Part shown: positions 7,450 to 16,031 of the stretch, piece by piece
Layout of the letters: each line of letters begins with the position of its first letter
Numbering within the stretch: the stretch's first letter is position 1
Assembly (NCBI RefSeq): GCF_000518665.1
Contig: NZ_JAEA01000010.1
Span: 62,001 to 126,000 of the forward strand
Direction: 5' to 3'
Source: Microvirga flocculans ATCC BAA-817
GTDB lineage: Bacteria; Pseudomonadota; Alphaproteobacteria; Rhizobiales; Beijerinckiaceae
Length of the DNA: 64,000 nucleotides
The notes under the pieces: model-generated
Told to the model about the DNA's origin: nothing
What the model saw: only the letters and a program-made list of their open reading frames with translations
Database searches by the model: none
Position numbers and translations under genes: made by a program

Positions 7450-8876
7450 GCGGCGTGCTCCTGGTTGACGAAGGCGATGCGCACCATGTTGGTGGCGCCT
7501 GGCGTACCGAATGGCACGCCCGCCACGATGATGATGCGGTCGCCGATGGCCGAATAGCCCTCGCGCACCGCGAACTTGCAGGCGCGGAACGCCATGTCGT
7601 CGATGTCGCTGGCGTCCTTGGTCCTGATCGGATGCACGCCCCAGACAAGGGCGAGCCGTCTGGCCGTATCCTGGCTCGGGGTCAGCGCGACCACCGTCGA
7701 GTTCGGGCGCTCGCGGGCGATGCGGAAGGCGGTCGAGCCCGACGACGTCCAGGCTGCAATGGTCTTGAGGTTGAGCGTGTCGGCGATCTGGTGCGCGCCC
7801 GCCGCGATGGCGTCCGATCCGGTCGCTTCCGGCTCGGTGTTCAGAGTGCGCATGATCGACCAGTAGTTCTGGTCCTGCTCCACTTCCTCCGCAATCCGGC
7901 TCATGGTGGCCACCGCGTCGACCGGATACTGGCCGGAGGCGCTCTCGGCCGAGAGCATCACCGCATCGGCGCCGTCGAAGACGGCGGTCGCCACGTCGGA
8001 AACCTCGGCGCGTGTCGGCACCGGAGAGGTGATCATGGATTCCAGCATCTGGGTGGCGACGACCACGGGCTTGCCGAGGCGGCGGGCTGTGCGGACGATC
8101 CGCTTCTGGATGCCGGGCACCTTTTCAAGGGGCATCTCCACGCCCAGATCGCCGCGCGCGACCATGACCGCGTCGGAAATCTCCATGATCTCGTCGAGGC
8201 GCGTGATGGCCTGGGGCTTTTCGAGCTTGGCCATCACGAGCGCCCGGCCGCGGGCCACCTTCTTCACCTCGGCCACGTCCTCGGGGCGCTGCACGAAGGA
8301 AAGCGCGATCCAGTCCACGCCCGCATCGAGCGCCGCTTCGAGGTCCGAGCGGTCCTTGTCCGTCATGGCCGCGACGGGAATCACCGTGTCCGGCAGGCTC
8401 ACGCCCTTGCGGTTGGAGATCTTGCCGGCGACCTCCACGGAGGTGGTGGCCGAGCCGGGCTTCACGCTCTTCACCCGCAGGCGCAGCTTGCCGTCATCGA
8501 TCAGGACCGTGTGGCCGGGCTCGAGCGAGGAGAGGATTTCCGGATGGGGCAGGTGCACGCGCTCGGCGTTGCCGGGGGCCGTGTCCGCATCGAGAGTGAA
8601 ATTCTGGCCCTTCTCCAGCATGGCGCTGTCGCCCGCGAAGGCGCCCACGCGCAGCTTCGGGCCCTGGAGATCGGCCAGGATGGCGATAGGCCGCTTGAAC
8701 TTGGCCTCGACCGCGCGGATCATCGCCACGCGCTCCTTCAGCTTCTCGCGCGGCAGATGGCTCATGTTGAGGCGGAAGACGTCGGCGCCGGCCTCGAACA
8801 GTTTGGCGATCATCTCGGGGTTCTCGGAGGCAGGCCCCAAGGTTGCTAGAATCTTCGTGCGCCTTTCGCGTCTCAT
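7440..8876 (-). CDS. pyk: Pyruvate kinase
   Basis: A 478-aa glycolytic enzyme (phosphoenolpyruvate + ADP to pyruvate + ATP). Visible are the N-terminal TKILATLGPAS, the active-site ADLQGPKLRVG, the signature VMVARGDLGVEMPLEKVP, ATQMLESMI and the C-terminal domain AAWTSSGSTAFRIARERPNS. The length is normal. The start is the first in-frame ATG, MRRERRTKI. It follows the DUF1036 gene with a 2-nt gap, so the two are probably one transcript. Confidence 0.97.
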   Translation of the reverse strand: MRRERRTKILATLGPASENPEMIAKLFEAGADVFRLNMSHLPREKLKERVAMIRAVEAKFKRPIAILADLQGPKLRVGAFAGDSAMLEKGQNFTLDADTAPGNAERVHLPHPEILSSLEPGHTVLIDDGKLRLRVKSVKPGSATTSVEVAGKISNRKGVSLPDTVIPVAAMTDKDRSDLEAALDAGVDWIALSFVQRPEDVAEVKKVARGRALVMAKLEKPQAITRLDEIMEISDAVMVARGDLGVEMPLEKVPGIQKRIVRTARRLGKPVVVATQMLESMITSPVPTRAEVSDVATAVFDGADAVMLSAESASGQYPVDAVATMSRIAEEVEQDQNYWSIMRTLNTEPEATGSDAIAAGAHQIADTLNLKTIAAWTSSGSTAFRIARERPNSTVVALTPSQDTARRLALVWGVHPIRTKDASDIDDMAFRACKFAVREGYSAIGDRIIIVAGVPFGTPGATNMVRIAFVNQEHAAQA

Positions 8877-8878
8877 CG

Positions 8879-9340
8879 TTATGGCCCCCCTGGGCGGTTC
8901 GTTTCGGTCAGCTGGATGGTCCAGCTTTTCTGTTCACCCGTATCGACTTCGAAGAAGCCGCTGCGATCGAAGCCTCTGGCGAGGCAATCTTCCGTTCCCC
9001 GGATCGTGAATTCACGCTCGCGCGTGCACATGAAGGAGCGCCCGCTCCATTCGCCGCCCCGGTCGTAATCGATGGCGTAGATGTAATAGAAGCGGCCGGC
9101 GAGCTGGCCCTTCAGAAGGGTCTCGCAGGCGCGGGCGGTGAGGTTCCACCAGCCTTCCGTCACCCATCCTTGCGCGTCCCGGTAGCCCAGCGCGACGCCG
9201 ACGCGGCTCGAGGTCATGTTGCACAGGCGCAGGTCCGCCTTCGCGGGCGAGGCGGCGAGAAAACATGCGCTCAGGATGAACGTCGCGAGTGCAAGGCTTC
9301 GCCGCCAGCGAGGGGACGGTGTGAGAAAAGCGGCCTTCAT
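8879..9340 (-). CDS. DUF1036 family secreted protein
   Basis: About 153 residues with a signal peptide (SLALATFILSACFLAASPAKA) and a mature domain beginning ADLRLCNMTSSRVGVALGYR. That N-terminal pattern with G-W-V-T-E-G-W-W matches DUF1036, a small conserved alphaproteobacterial family of unknown function found next to pyk in several genomes (from memory). Cysteines at LCNM, ACET, MCTR and DCLA suggest disulfides. The ATG at 9340 gives a sensible signal peptide; a GTG at 9379 is an alternative. Neither has a clear ribosome site. Confidence 0.85.
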   Translation of the reverse strand: MKAAFLTPSPRWRRSLALATFILSACFLAASPAKADLRLCNMTSSRVGVALGYRDAQGWVTEGWWNLTARACETLLKGQLAGRFYYIYAIDYDRGGEWSGRSFMCTREREFTIRGTEDCLARGFDRSGFFEVDTGEQKSWTIQLTETNRPGGP

Positions 9341-9533
9341 GGATGCGGTATGATCGAATCGAAAGGAATGAAATCGCACAATGCCGTGAGAACTGTGTCG
9401 AATCGTTGTCGGCCAGAAGCGCCGCTAGGGCAAGACCCGATGACGCGGGCACTATAAAATTTGCCGGCTATGCGTGTGCTTTCACACAATCTGGGAGGCG
9501 TCCCGCTGTCTTTGCTCTCCGTTTGGAGAGGAG

Positions 9534-10472
9534 CTATCCCGCCCCGGTCTCCGTTCTGGGGCGCGCCACCCAGATGCCGAAGAGAATCAGCGCGCCGCCG
9601 AGGCTCTGGACAGGGGTCAGCGCCTCGCCGAGGATCGCCCATCCGAACAGGGCGGCCGCGATCGCCTCCAGGAAGATCACCAGCGACGAGAAGACCGCTG
9701 GCAGGCGGCCGAGCGCGATGGAGAGAAGCCCCTGGCCTCCCGCATGGCTCACGTAGGACATGGCGAGCAGGGCAGCGATTCCCTGCCCCGTCTGCGGGAT
9801 CACCCGCGTGTCGAAGAGGAGCGCGACGACGAGGAGGATGGCCGAGGTGATCAGCCCGGCCTCGAACGTGACCCGCGCCGCGCCTGCCGTTTTCCGCGCC
9901 CGGCTCGCGGCCAGGAAATACATGCCGAAGAAGAAGGCCGTCGCGACGCCGTAGAGATCGCCGAGGATGCGGCCGGGATTCGCCTGAAGGCTCTGCCCGA
10001 TCAAGGCAGCGCCGCCGAGAAGGCAGAGGGCGAGGCCGAGAAAGGTCCCGCGCGACACCCGCTGCCGCAGCACGAGCCAGACGACCAGCACCACGAAGAG
10101 CGGGGCCATGGTGGCGAAGAACGTGGCGTTGGCCACCGTCGTCTTGAGGATCGCCAGGTGCCAGAAGAAGAGATCCCCGGCGAAAACGATCCCGGCCACG
10201 ATGCTGGCCTTGGAGAAAGGGATCTTCGGCGCGTCGGCGGTGGCGCGCTTCTCCTCGATCCGCATCCAGGCATAGAGCAGGGGTAGGCAGAGCGAGACGC
10301 GCCAGAAGGCGCTGGCGAAAGGCCCCACATCGGCAGGCGTTCCCGCCATGTCGGCGGACGCGAAGCGCACGAAGATCGGGGAAATCCCCATGGCCACGGC
10401 ACCCAGGCAAAGCGCGGCAAAAGCGGAGGCGAAGCCTGTCTCGGGACGGGCCGTGGCGGAAAGGGAGGGCAT
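9534..10472 (-). CDS. EamA/DMT-family transporter
   Basis: A 312-aa inner-membrane protein with about ten hydrophobic helices in two repeated EamA halves, the first around GISPIFVRFASADM and the second around VVALLFDTRVIPQTGQ through ALFGWAILGEALTPVQSLGG. The E-x-L-T-P-x-Q motif near the end of the second half is typical of drug/metabolite exporters. Substrate unknown. It is divergent from the second N-formylglutamate amidohydrolase-like gene. Confidence 0.88.
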   Translation of the reverse strand: MPSLSATARPETGFASAFAALCLGAVAMGISPIFVRFASADMAGTPADVGPFASAFWRVSLCLPLLYAWMRIEEKRATADAPKIPFSKASIVAGIVFAGDLFFWHLAILKTTVANATFFATMAPLFVVLVVWLVLRQRVSRGTFLGLALCLLGGAALIGQSLQANPGRILGDLYGVATAFFFGMYFLAASRARKTAGAARVTFEAGLITSAILLVVALLFDTRVIPQTGQGIAALLAMSYVSHAGGQGLLSIALGRLPAVFSSLVIFLEAIAAALFGWAILGEALTPVQSLGGALILFGIWVARPRTETGAG

Positions 10473-10585
10473 GAAGCGTCTTGAAGATCTGTTGCGCGCA
10501 ACGTCGCGTTGTCAGGTTCGAGGGCGCAGGGTAAGGCTTTTCCTCCGCCGTTCAATCCATCGTTGCCGAAAAACCGTCCATCGCC

Positions 10586-11425
10586 ATGCCGTCTTCCGCC
10601 GCGCTCAGGCTCGACGAGCCTTCCCTTGAGCCTCACCCCGTCGAAATCCTGTCCGGCTCCGTCGAATCGGGTCTCCTGATTCTGTGCGATCACGCCTCCA
10701 ACGCTGTGCCGCCCGACCTGGGCGATCTGGGCCTGCCGGAATCCGAGTTCCAGCGCCATATCGCCTATGACATCGGGGCTGCGGACGTCACCCGGTCACT
10801 GGCCCGGCGCCTCGGAGCTCCGGCGATTCTCACCCGGTTCTCGCGGCTCGTCATCGATCCCAACCGGGGGCGGGACGATCCGACCCTGGTCATGCGCCTC
10901 TCCGACGGGGCGGTGGTGCCGGGTAATGCCCGGGTGGACGAGGCCGAGGTGCAGCGGCGCATCGCCCGCTTCTACGACCCTTACGACCATGCCATCGCTC
11001 AGGCGATCCACAGGGCCATGGCGGCGGGCCATCCGCCCGTCATCGTGACGGTCCACAGCTTCACCCCGGTCTGGCGCGGCTGGCCGCGGCCCTGGCATGT
11101 GGGAATCCTGTGGGATGCGGACGACCGCTTCGCAAAGCCGCTGCTCGACGGGCTTCGGGCCGAGGAGGGGCTCGTCGTGGGCGATAACGAGCCCTATGAT
11201 GGGGCGCTTGCAGGCGACACGGTCGACCGCCACGCGACCGTGCGGGGCCTGGCCAATGCGCTCATCGAGATCCGGCAGGACCTGATCGCCTCGGAAGAAG
11301 GTGCCGAGGAATGGGCCGGGCGATTCGCCCGGCTGCTCGAGCCCCTCGCCGCGCGGCCGGATCTGCGGGAGCCCAGGGCCTTCGGCACCCGCACCCGCGA
11401 CCGCCTGCGCCAGCACGGAGGATGA
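10586..11425 (+). CDS. N-formylglutamate amidohydrolase family protein (copy 2)
   Basis: A 279-aa FGase-family protein. Family blocks are LLILCDHASNAVPPDLGDLG, HIAYDIGAADVTRSLA, RLVIDPNRGRDDP, VIVTVHSFTPVWRGWPRPW and VGDNEPYDG. It belongs to a different subgroup from the copy at 3961-4851 (little identity outside the blocks). Together with the DUF1244 gene 3 nt downstream it forms a likely two-gene operon. Activity on N-formylglutamate itself is not shown by the sequence. Confidence 0.87.
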   Translation: MPSSAALRLDEPSLEPHPVEILSGSVESGLLILCDHASNAVPPDLGDLGLPESEFQRHIAYDIGAADVTRSLARRLGAPAILTRFSRLVIDPNRGRDDPTLVMRLSDGAVVPGNARVDEAEVQRRIARFYDPYDHAIAQAIHRAMAAGHPPVIVTVHSFTPVWRGWPRPWHVGILWDADDRFAKPLLDGLRAEEGLVVGDNEPYDGALAGDTVDRHATVRGLANALIEIRQDLIASEEGAEEWAGRFARLLEPLAARPDLREPRAFGTRTRDRLRQHGG

Positions 11426-11428
11426 GCC

Positions 11429-11734
11429 ATGAAGGACATCGACGACACGACCCGCACGGAGCTGGAGGCCGCCGCCTTCCGCAGGCTCCTGGCGCATCTT
11501 CGCGAGCGCACGGACGTTCAGAACATCGACCTCATGAATCTGGCGGGATTCTGCCGGAACTGCCTGTCGAACTGGCTCAAGGACGCCGCCGACGAGCGGG
11601 GCTTAGCCCTCTCCAAGGAGGACAGCCGGACCCATGTCTACGGCATGCCTTACGAGGAGTGGAAGCAGCGCTACCAGCGCGAGGCGAGCCTGGCCCAGCT
11701 CGCCGATTTTGAGAAATCGAAGCCGGGGCATTAA
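11429..11734 (+). CDS. DUF1244 family protein
   Basis: A 101-residue cytoplasmic protein matching DUF1244. Characteristic segments are FRRLLAHLRERTDVQNIDLM, LAGFCRNCLSNWL and HVYGMPYEEWKQ. The FCRNC motif is a possible metal or redox site. The function is not established. It follows the FGase-like gene by 3 nt. Confidence 0.9.
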   Translation: MKDIDDTTRTELEAAAFRRLLAHLRERTDVQNIDLMNLAGFCRNCLSNWLKDAADERGLALSKEDSRTHVYGMPYEEWKQRYQREASLAQLADFEKSKPGH

Positions 11735-11798
11735 AAGGGCTTCAACGAAATGACCATAACACTGGCGCCAATGCCATCAATCAGGGGTTTTTCCATTC

Positions 11799-12056
11799 AT
11801 GGATGACGCAGCTTTCAATACCGAATCCGTCGCCGCCGACCAGCTGAAGGCCTTCATCGAGCGCATCGAGCGCCTCGAGGAGGAAAAGGCCGGAATCGCG
11901 GGCGACATCAAGGACGTCTATGCCGAGGCCAAGGGCAACGGCTTCGACACCAAGGTGATCCGCAAGATCATCTCCCTGCGGAAGCGCGATTACGCCGAGC
12001 GCCAGGAAGAAGAGGCGATCCTCGAGCTCTACATGCAGGCGCTCGGCATGGCATAG
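11799..12056 (+). CDS. gapR: GapR nucleoid-associated protein (DUF2312)
   Basis: An 85-residue protein with the GapR core: [40 protein letters not shown] and [16 protein letters not shown]. Caulobacter GapR is an AT-rich/overtwisted-DNA binding factor that helps replication and chromosome organisation, forming tetramers through a coiled coil. The coiled-coil N-terminus and basic [17 protein letters not shown] segment are both seen. From codon 48 onward the gene lies inside a 214-bp repeat whose second copy is at 26468-26681. This is the intact copy. Confidence 0.93.
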   Translation: MDDAAFNTESVAADQLKAFIERIERLEEEKAGIAGDIKDVYAEAKGNGFDTKVIRKIISLRKRDYAERQEEEAILELYMQALGMA

Positions 12057-12083
12057 TCCGGGACGGCTCCCTCAAGTCTTCAA

Positions 12084-12113
12084 AAGGCCCCGCAGCGCGA
12101 CCTGCGGGGCCTT
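12084..12113. terminator. gapR terminator (left repeat copy)
   Basis: A perfect stem GGCCCCGCAG (12086-12095) / CTGCGGGGCC (12102-12111) with loop CGCGAC, flanked by AA and TT. The T tract is short. It may act in both directions. Confidence 0.65.
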
Positions 12114-12115
12114 CC

Positions 12116-12153
12116 TCATGCCTGGGGCGCATCCGGGAGGCGCAGGGCGTCCA
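12116..12153 (-). pseudogene. Orphan 3' remnant of the thioesterase gene
   Basis: The left repeat carries the last codons (encoding DALRLPDAPQA and TGA) of the thioesterase whose full gene is at 26644-27093. Beyond 12153 the sequence is unrelated, so this is only a fragment left by the rearrangement that made the repeats. Confidence 0.8.
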
Positions 12154-12313
12154 TGAGCTGCTTGCACGTGCAGCTATGTGGCATATGCGTCTCTAACGCA
12201 CTCTCGGCTTTGTCGGACAAAGAGGATCGGCACCCAGCGAATCTCCATCTGGGAATCAAGTTACTTTGCGTGCGCAGAACTTAATCTGTGCCGATCGTTC
12301 TATGAGGTTCCTG

Positions 12314-14866
12314 CTACAAGACGAACCAGCCCTTGCTGAGGTCGAGCGAGCCTTTCAGCTTGATCACGGCTTCCGCTGCCTTGTCGCTGTCGGTGTTGAG
12401 GTAGACGTAGGTGTAGCCCTTCGTCTTCTCGTAGCGCACCTCGCCGGCCTTGCTGAAATCCTTGGTGCCGATGAAAGCGAAGTTCTGGTCGCCGCTCTTC
12501 TTCGTGTTGGCATCGATGGCCCGCAGGTCGATCCGGTCGCCGCCCTTTCCTGAGAAGTCGGCGATGGTGTCCGCCTTGCTCTTCGAGGAACTCGTCTGCC
12601 TGTCGTCGAAGACGAAGGCATCGCGGCCCGAGCCGCCGGTCAGCGTGTCCGTTCCCGAGCCGCCGCTCAGGCGGTCGTTGCCGGAACCGGCAATGAGCGC
12701 GTCGTTTCCGCTTCCTCCTTCAAGGGTGTCATTGCCTGATCCGCCATCGAGACGGTCATTGCCGGAGCTCGCCAGCAGCTTGTCATTGCCGCCCCCACCG
12801 GAAAGCCGATTTGCGCCTGCGTTCCCGTTCAGAATTTGGGAGAACTCATTGCCTGTCAGATCGAGCGAAGCCCTACCGTTCGGGGCCACGGCCCCCATGA
12901 ACTCGATGGATTGCCCAGCCTGAAGGGTATAGGACCCGGACGAAAAGATCCGGTCGTCGCCATTCCCGGATATTTCGATGATCAAATCACCGCTACTCAC
13001 GTAATAGATGTCGTCGCCAGCGCCTCCATCGAGTAGATCAATTCCGTCTCCGCCGTCGAGAACATCGTTGCCGGAACCACCGTCGAGCAGGTCAAGGCCC
13101 GCGCCGCCAAAGAGTGAGTCGCCGCCTCCGCCTCCTGAAAGCAGGTCTCGTCCGCCACCGCCCTTGAGGACATCGCTCAGCGCGCCACCGGTAACGACGT
13201 CATTGTTCGATCCGCCGTCGAACCTGAGCGCTTCGATCCCGGTCATCACCGTTCCATCGGTCGAAACCCAGGTCGCCGAGGGGTCTGAAAGATCAATAAA
13301 TGAAGCACGGATGGAATTCGTCCGGTCGATGATGGCGAGATCGACGCCGTCTCCACCGATGAGGGTATCGTGAGCACCGCTGGCCTCGGATTGTCCAGTG
13401 CTGGTCAAAACGTCATCGCCGTCGCCGCCCTCCATCCGGTCGGCACCCATGCTGCCGTCAAGCCGATCGCTACCAGCCCCGCCCTGGAGAATGTCATCGC
13501 CATCATCGCCGGATAGAATGTCATCGCCGTCGCTAGCGACCAGCGTGTCATGTCCCGCGCTGCCGCGAAGGGTGTCCGCGAAGCGTGTTCCTACGAAGGC
13601 GTCGTTGGCACCGGTGCCGTTGAAGGTGACTGCCGAGGTGCGGGGATCGAAGATCTGTGCGCGCACGGCATAAAACGAGGGATCATCCGGGCTCTTGCTG
13701 TCGTCGGTCCAGGCGACGATGAACCGCCCGTCAAGGAGCATCGTCATCGACGCCTGTTTTTGATCCGCCTTCGTGGTCGTGTTGACGAGGAATTCGTCCC
13801 CGACCTTGCTGCCGTCGGCATTGAACACTTGCGCACGCAGAGCGGCCAGGAACGGATCATCCGGACTGTTGCTCAAGTCGGTCCAGGCCACCACGAATCC
13901 CCCGTCCGGGAGCGCCGTGATCGTTGGCGCGAACTGATAGGATGTCGTGGTCGTGTTGACGACAAACTCATTGCCGGCTTTGCTGCCGTCGGCATTGAAC
14001 ACCTGGGCTCGCACGGCCCAGCCTTCGGCATCGTCCCCACTTTGGCTATCGTCGGTCCAGGCAACCACGAAGCGGCCGTCCGAGAGGGTCGTGATAGTAG
14101 GCTCGAATTGTATAGATGCCGTTGCAGTGTTCACGAGGAACTCGCCACCGACTTTGCTGCCGTCGGCATTGAACACCTGGGCTCGCACCGAATAGCCGTC
14201 CGGGTCGCCCCCAAGCTGGCTACTGTCAGCCCACGCAACGACGAAGCGCCCGTCCGGAAGCGCCGTTATCGCCGGATCCCTTTGATAGCTTGAAGTGGTC
14301 GTGTTGACGAGGAACTCGCCCCCGACCTTGCTGCCGTCGGCATTGAACACTTGAGCCCGCACGGCTGAGCCAAGCGTGTCGTCCCCGCTCCCGCTGTAGT
14401 CTGACCAGGCAACGACGAATCTGCCGTCGGCGAGAGCCGTGATCGTTGGTTCCCTCTGGTCGTAGAGTGTCGTCGTATTGACGAGAAACTCATTTCCGAT
14501 CCTGCTTCCATCACCATCGAAAATCTGCGCCCGCACCGCGTAGTCCGACGTGTCGCCCCCACTTTGGCTATAGTCCGACCAGGCAATGACGAAGCGCCCG
14601 CCCGGAAGCGCCGTTATCGTGGCCTCGGTCTGGTACTCTGTTGTAGAGGTGTTGACGAGGAACTCGTCTCCCGACTTGCTGCCGTCGATGTTGAATACCT
14701 GTGCTCTCAGCGCATACCCGTCGGTATCGTTGCCAGTTCGACTGAAGTCTTCCCAGGCGACGATGAAGCGCCCATCCGAGAGAACCTTAACCTTCGGCGC
14801 CTCTTGGGCGGAAGACGTTGTTGTATTGACGAGGAACTCAGGTCCCCAATGCGACGGTTTGGACAT
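12314..14866 (-). CDS. RTX protein with seven 58-residue repeats (putative type I secretion substrate)
   Basis: An 850-aa acidic protein without a signal peptide. Residues about 8-413 are seven tandem repeats of about 58 aa, pattern G-x-E-F-L-V-N-T-T-T ... D-G-R-F-V-V-A-W ... V-R-A-Q-V-F-N-A-D-G-S-K-V. About 415-760 holds glycine/aspartate nonapeptide repeats (GGSGNDTLEGGSGNDALIAG type) that bind Ca2+ in a beta roll. The C-terminal 90 residues (DTIADFSGKGGDRIDLRAID through GSLDLSKGWFVL) resemble the serralysin-type type I secretion region. No HlyB/HlyD/TolC genes are in the window. An extracellular adhesin or binding role is plausible, but no enzyme domain is seen. Confidence 0.88.
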   Translation of the reverse strand: MSKPSHWGPEFLVNTTTSSAQEAPKVKVLSDGRFIVAWEDFSRTGNDTDGYALRAQVFNIDGSKSGDEFLVNTSTTEYQTEATITALPGGRFVIAWSDYSQSGGDTSDYAVRAQIFDGDGSRIGNEFLVNTTTLYDQREPTITALADGRFVVAWSDYSGSGDDTLGSAVRAQVFNADGSKVGGEFLVNTTTSSYQRDPAITALPDGRFVVAWADSSQLGGDPDGYSVRAQVFNADGSKVGGEFLVNTATASIQFEPTITTLSDGRFVVAWTDDSQSGDDAEGWAVRAQVFNADGSKAGNEFVVNTTTTSYQFAPTITALPDGGFVVAWTDLSNSPDDPFLAALRAQVFNADGSKVGDEFLVNTTTKADQKQASMTMLLDGRFIVAWTDDSKSPDDPSFYAVRAQIFDPRTSAVTFNGTGANDAFVGTRFADTLRGSAGHDTLVASDGDDILSGDDGDDILQGGAGSDRLDGSMGADRMEGGDGDDVLTSTGQSEASGAHDTLIGGDGVDLAIIDRTNSIRASFIDLSDPSATWVSTDGTVMTGIEALRFDGGSNNDVVTGGALSDVLKGGGGRDLLSGGGGGDSLFGGAGLDLLDGGSGNDVLDGGDGIDLLDGGAGDDIYYVSSGDLIIEISGNGDDRIFSSGSYTLQAGQSIEFMGAVAPNGRASLDLTGNEFSQILNGNAGANRLSGGGGNDKLLASSGNDRLDGGSGNDTLEGGSGNDALIAGSGNDRLSGGSGTDTLTGGSGRDAFVFDDRQTSSSKSKADTIADFSGKGGDRIDLRAIDANTKKSGDQNFAFIGTKDFSKAGEVRYEKTKGYTYVYLNTDSDKAAEAVIKLKGSLDLSKGWFVL
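13627..14845 (-). repeat. Seven in-frame ~174-bp coding repeats
   Basis: Seven consecutive copies of a roughly 174-base unit encode the N-terminal half of the RTX protein. Segments such as the one encoding VRAQVFNADGSKV are nearly identical between neighbouring units at DNA level. This suggests expansion by recombination or slippage. Confidence 0.85.
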
Positions 14867-15083
14867 GGCGGCACCCCAGGGCGCAGGGATTGGTTGATGA
14901 TGTATTGCCTATCATCGCGACGCGGCCAAGGAAATTATCCTTATTAAGAAAATATATGTCGACCTGCTCGAGGATACGCGTGTCTTCTCGTGCGCCCTAA
15001 AGTTGTTCGGAGGCGATAGATAAACTTTTCTTTGAATCTGAATAACTCTTCTCCACTCGTCCTCTTGATAGCCTCGGGCGAAC

Positions 15084-16031
15084 TCAGGCGAAGGCCGATA
15101 GGACTTCGCCGTCGCTTCGGACGAACCATGCCACCAGGCCACAATGTCGAGCCAGTTCCACTCCACCATGGATTCCCGAGACCATCAGCGCCGTGGCCCA
15201 GGCATCAGCCACCATGCAGCTCTCTGCGAGAACCGTGACGGCAGCAACATCGTTCGCGAGCGGCGAGCCGGTGCGAGGATCCATCGTATGCGACACGCGA
15301 CGGCCGTCGATCTCCGCCCCGTGCCGGTAGTTGCCGGAGGTTGCGACGGCTGCGTCCTGGAGTTCGAGGATGCCGTCGATTTCCCGCGTGCCCGCGATTG
15401 GCCTCTCCCGTGCGACGGCCCACAGACGCCTGTCGGGCTTGGGTCCGCCCGCCCGCATTTCGCCGTCGATGCCCACGAGCCAGGATTCGACCCCGAACCC
15501 GCCCATGACGCGGGCCAATTCGTCGACGCCGAAGCCCTTGGCTATTCCGGACAGGTCGAGCATCAAGGGAGCGAGCTTGCGGGCGCGGAAGCTCCCCAGG
15601 TCGAGCTGCAGCGTCTTCGGCGGATTGAACGATGCCCGGCCCGCGACAGTGGCGATCTGCGACGGATCCGGTACCCGTGAACCGCCGCCAAAGCCCCAGG
15701 CCTGGACCAAGTCGCCAACGCCGATATCGAAGGCTCCGCTGGACGCGCGACCGATCTCAAGAGCAGTCGCAAGGACCGTCGCGAGTTCGCGTGGGATCGT
15801 GACCCATTCACCTGCCGGGGTTGCGTTCAGGCGGTTGAGGTCGGATGCCGGATTCCATGTCGACATCTGCCTGTCGACCCGGTCGACCGTCTCCTGCAGC
15901 GCGGCGCCGAGCGCGACAAGGTCGAAATCGTCAGCTGCGTAGAACACGGCGGACCAGCGTGAGCCCATGGTCGGGCCGTTCAAAGTCCGGCGATGCAGGG
16001 CTGGGTTCCGAGGGAGAACGTCAGTAGACAT
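15084..16031 (-). CDS. apbE: FAD:protein FMN transferase (ApbE family)
   Basis: About 315 aa. ApbE transfers FMN from FAD to a Ser/Thr of target proteins as a phosphoester. Family blocks seen are GPTMGSRWSAVFYA, VDRQMSTWNPASDLNRLN, GAFDIGVGDLVQAWGFG, LDLSGIAKGFGVDELAR, SGNYRHGAEIDGRRVSHTMD and TVLAESCMVADAWATALMV. No signal peptide or lipobox is visible, unlike most exported ApbE proteins. The start (MSTDVLP) overlaps the end of the upstream flavoreductase gene by 11 nt; an ATG at 16040 is possible too. The DUF2271 protein two genes upstream is the likely substrate. Confidence 0.93.
   Translation of the reverse strand: MSTDVLPRNPALHRRTLNGPTMGSRWSAVFYAADDFDLVALGAALQETVDRVDRQMSTWNPASDLNRLNATPAGEWVTIPRELATVLATALEIGRASSGAFDIGVGDLVQAWGFGGGSRVPDPSQIATVAGRASFNPPKTLQLDLGSFRARKLAPLMLDLSGIAKGFGVDELARVMGGFGVESWLVGIDGEMRAGGPKPDRRLWAVARERPIAGTREIDGILELQDAAVATSGNYRHGAEIDGRRVSHTMDPRTGSPLANDVAAVTVLAESCMVADAWATALMVSGIHGGVELARHCGLVAWFVRSDGEVLSAFA

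Larger units (their letters stand above)
11940..12153 (+). repeat. Direct repeat, left copy (gapR 3' end to thioesterase 3' end)
   Basis: These 214 bases match 26468-26681 with 8 mismatches and no gaps. They hold gapR codons 48-85, the intergenic terminator and the last 12 or so codons of the thioesterase gene on the opposite strand. Homology starts and stops sharply at both ends. Together the copies bracket a 14.3-kb accessory block. Confidence 0.95.

Noticed and set aside
13627..14845. CRISPR-like or non-coding tandem array
   Set aside because: The repeat unit is about 174 bases, stays in one reading frame and encodes a repeated protein module. There are no short repeats with unique spacers and no cas genes.
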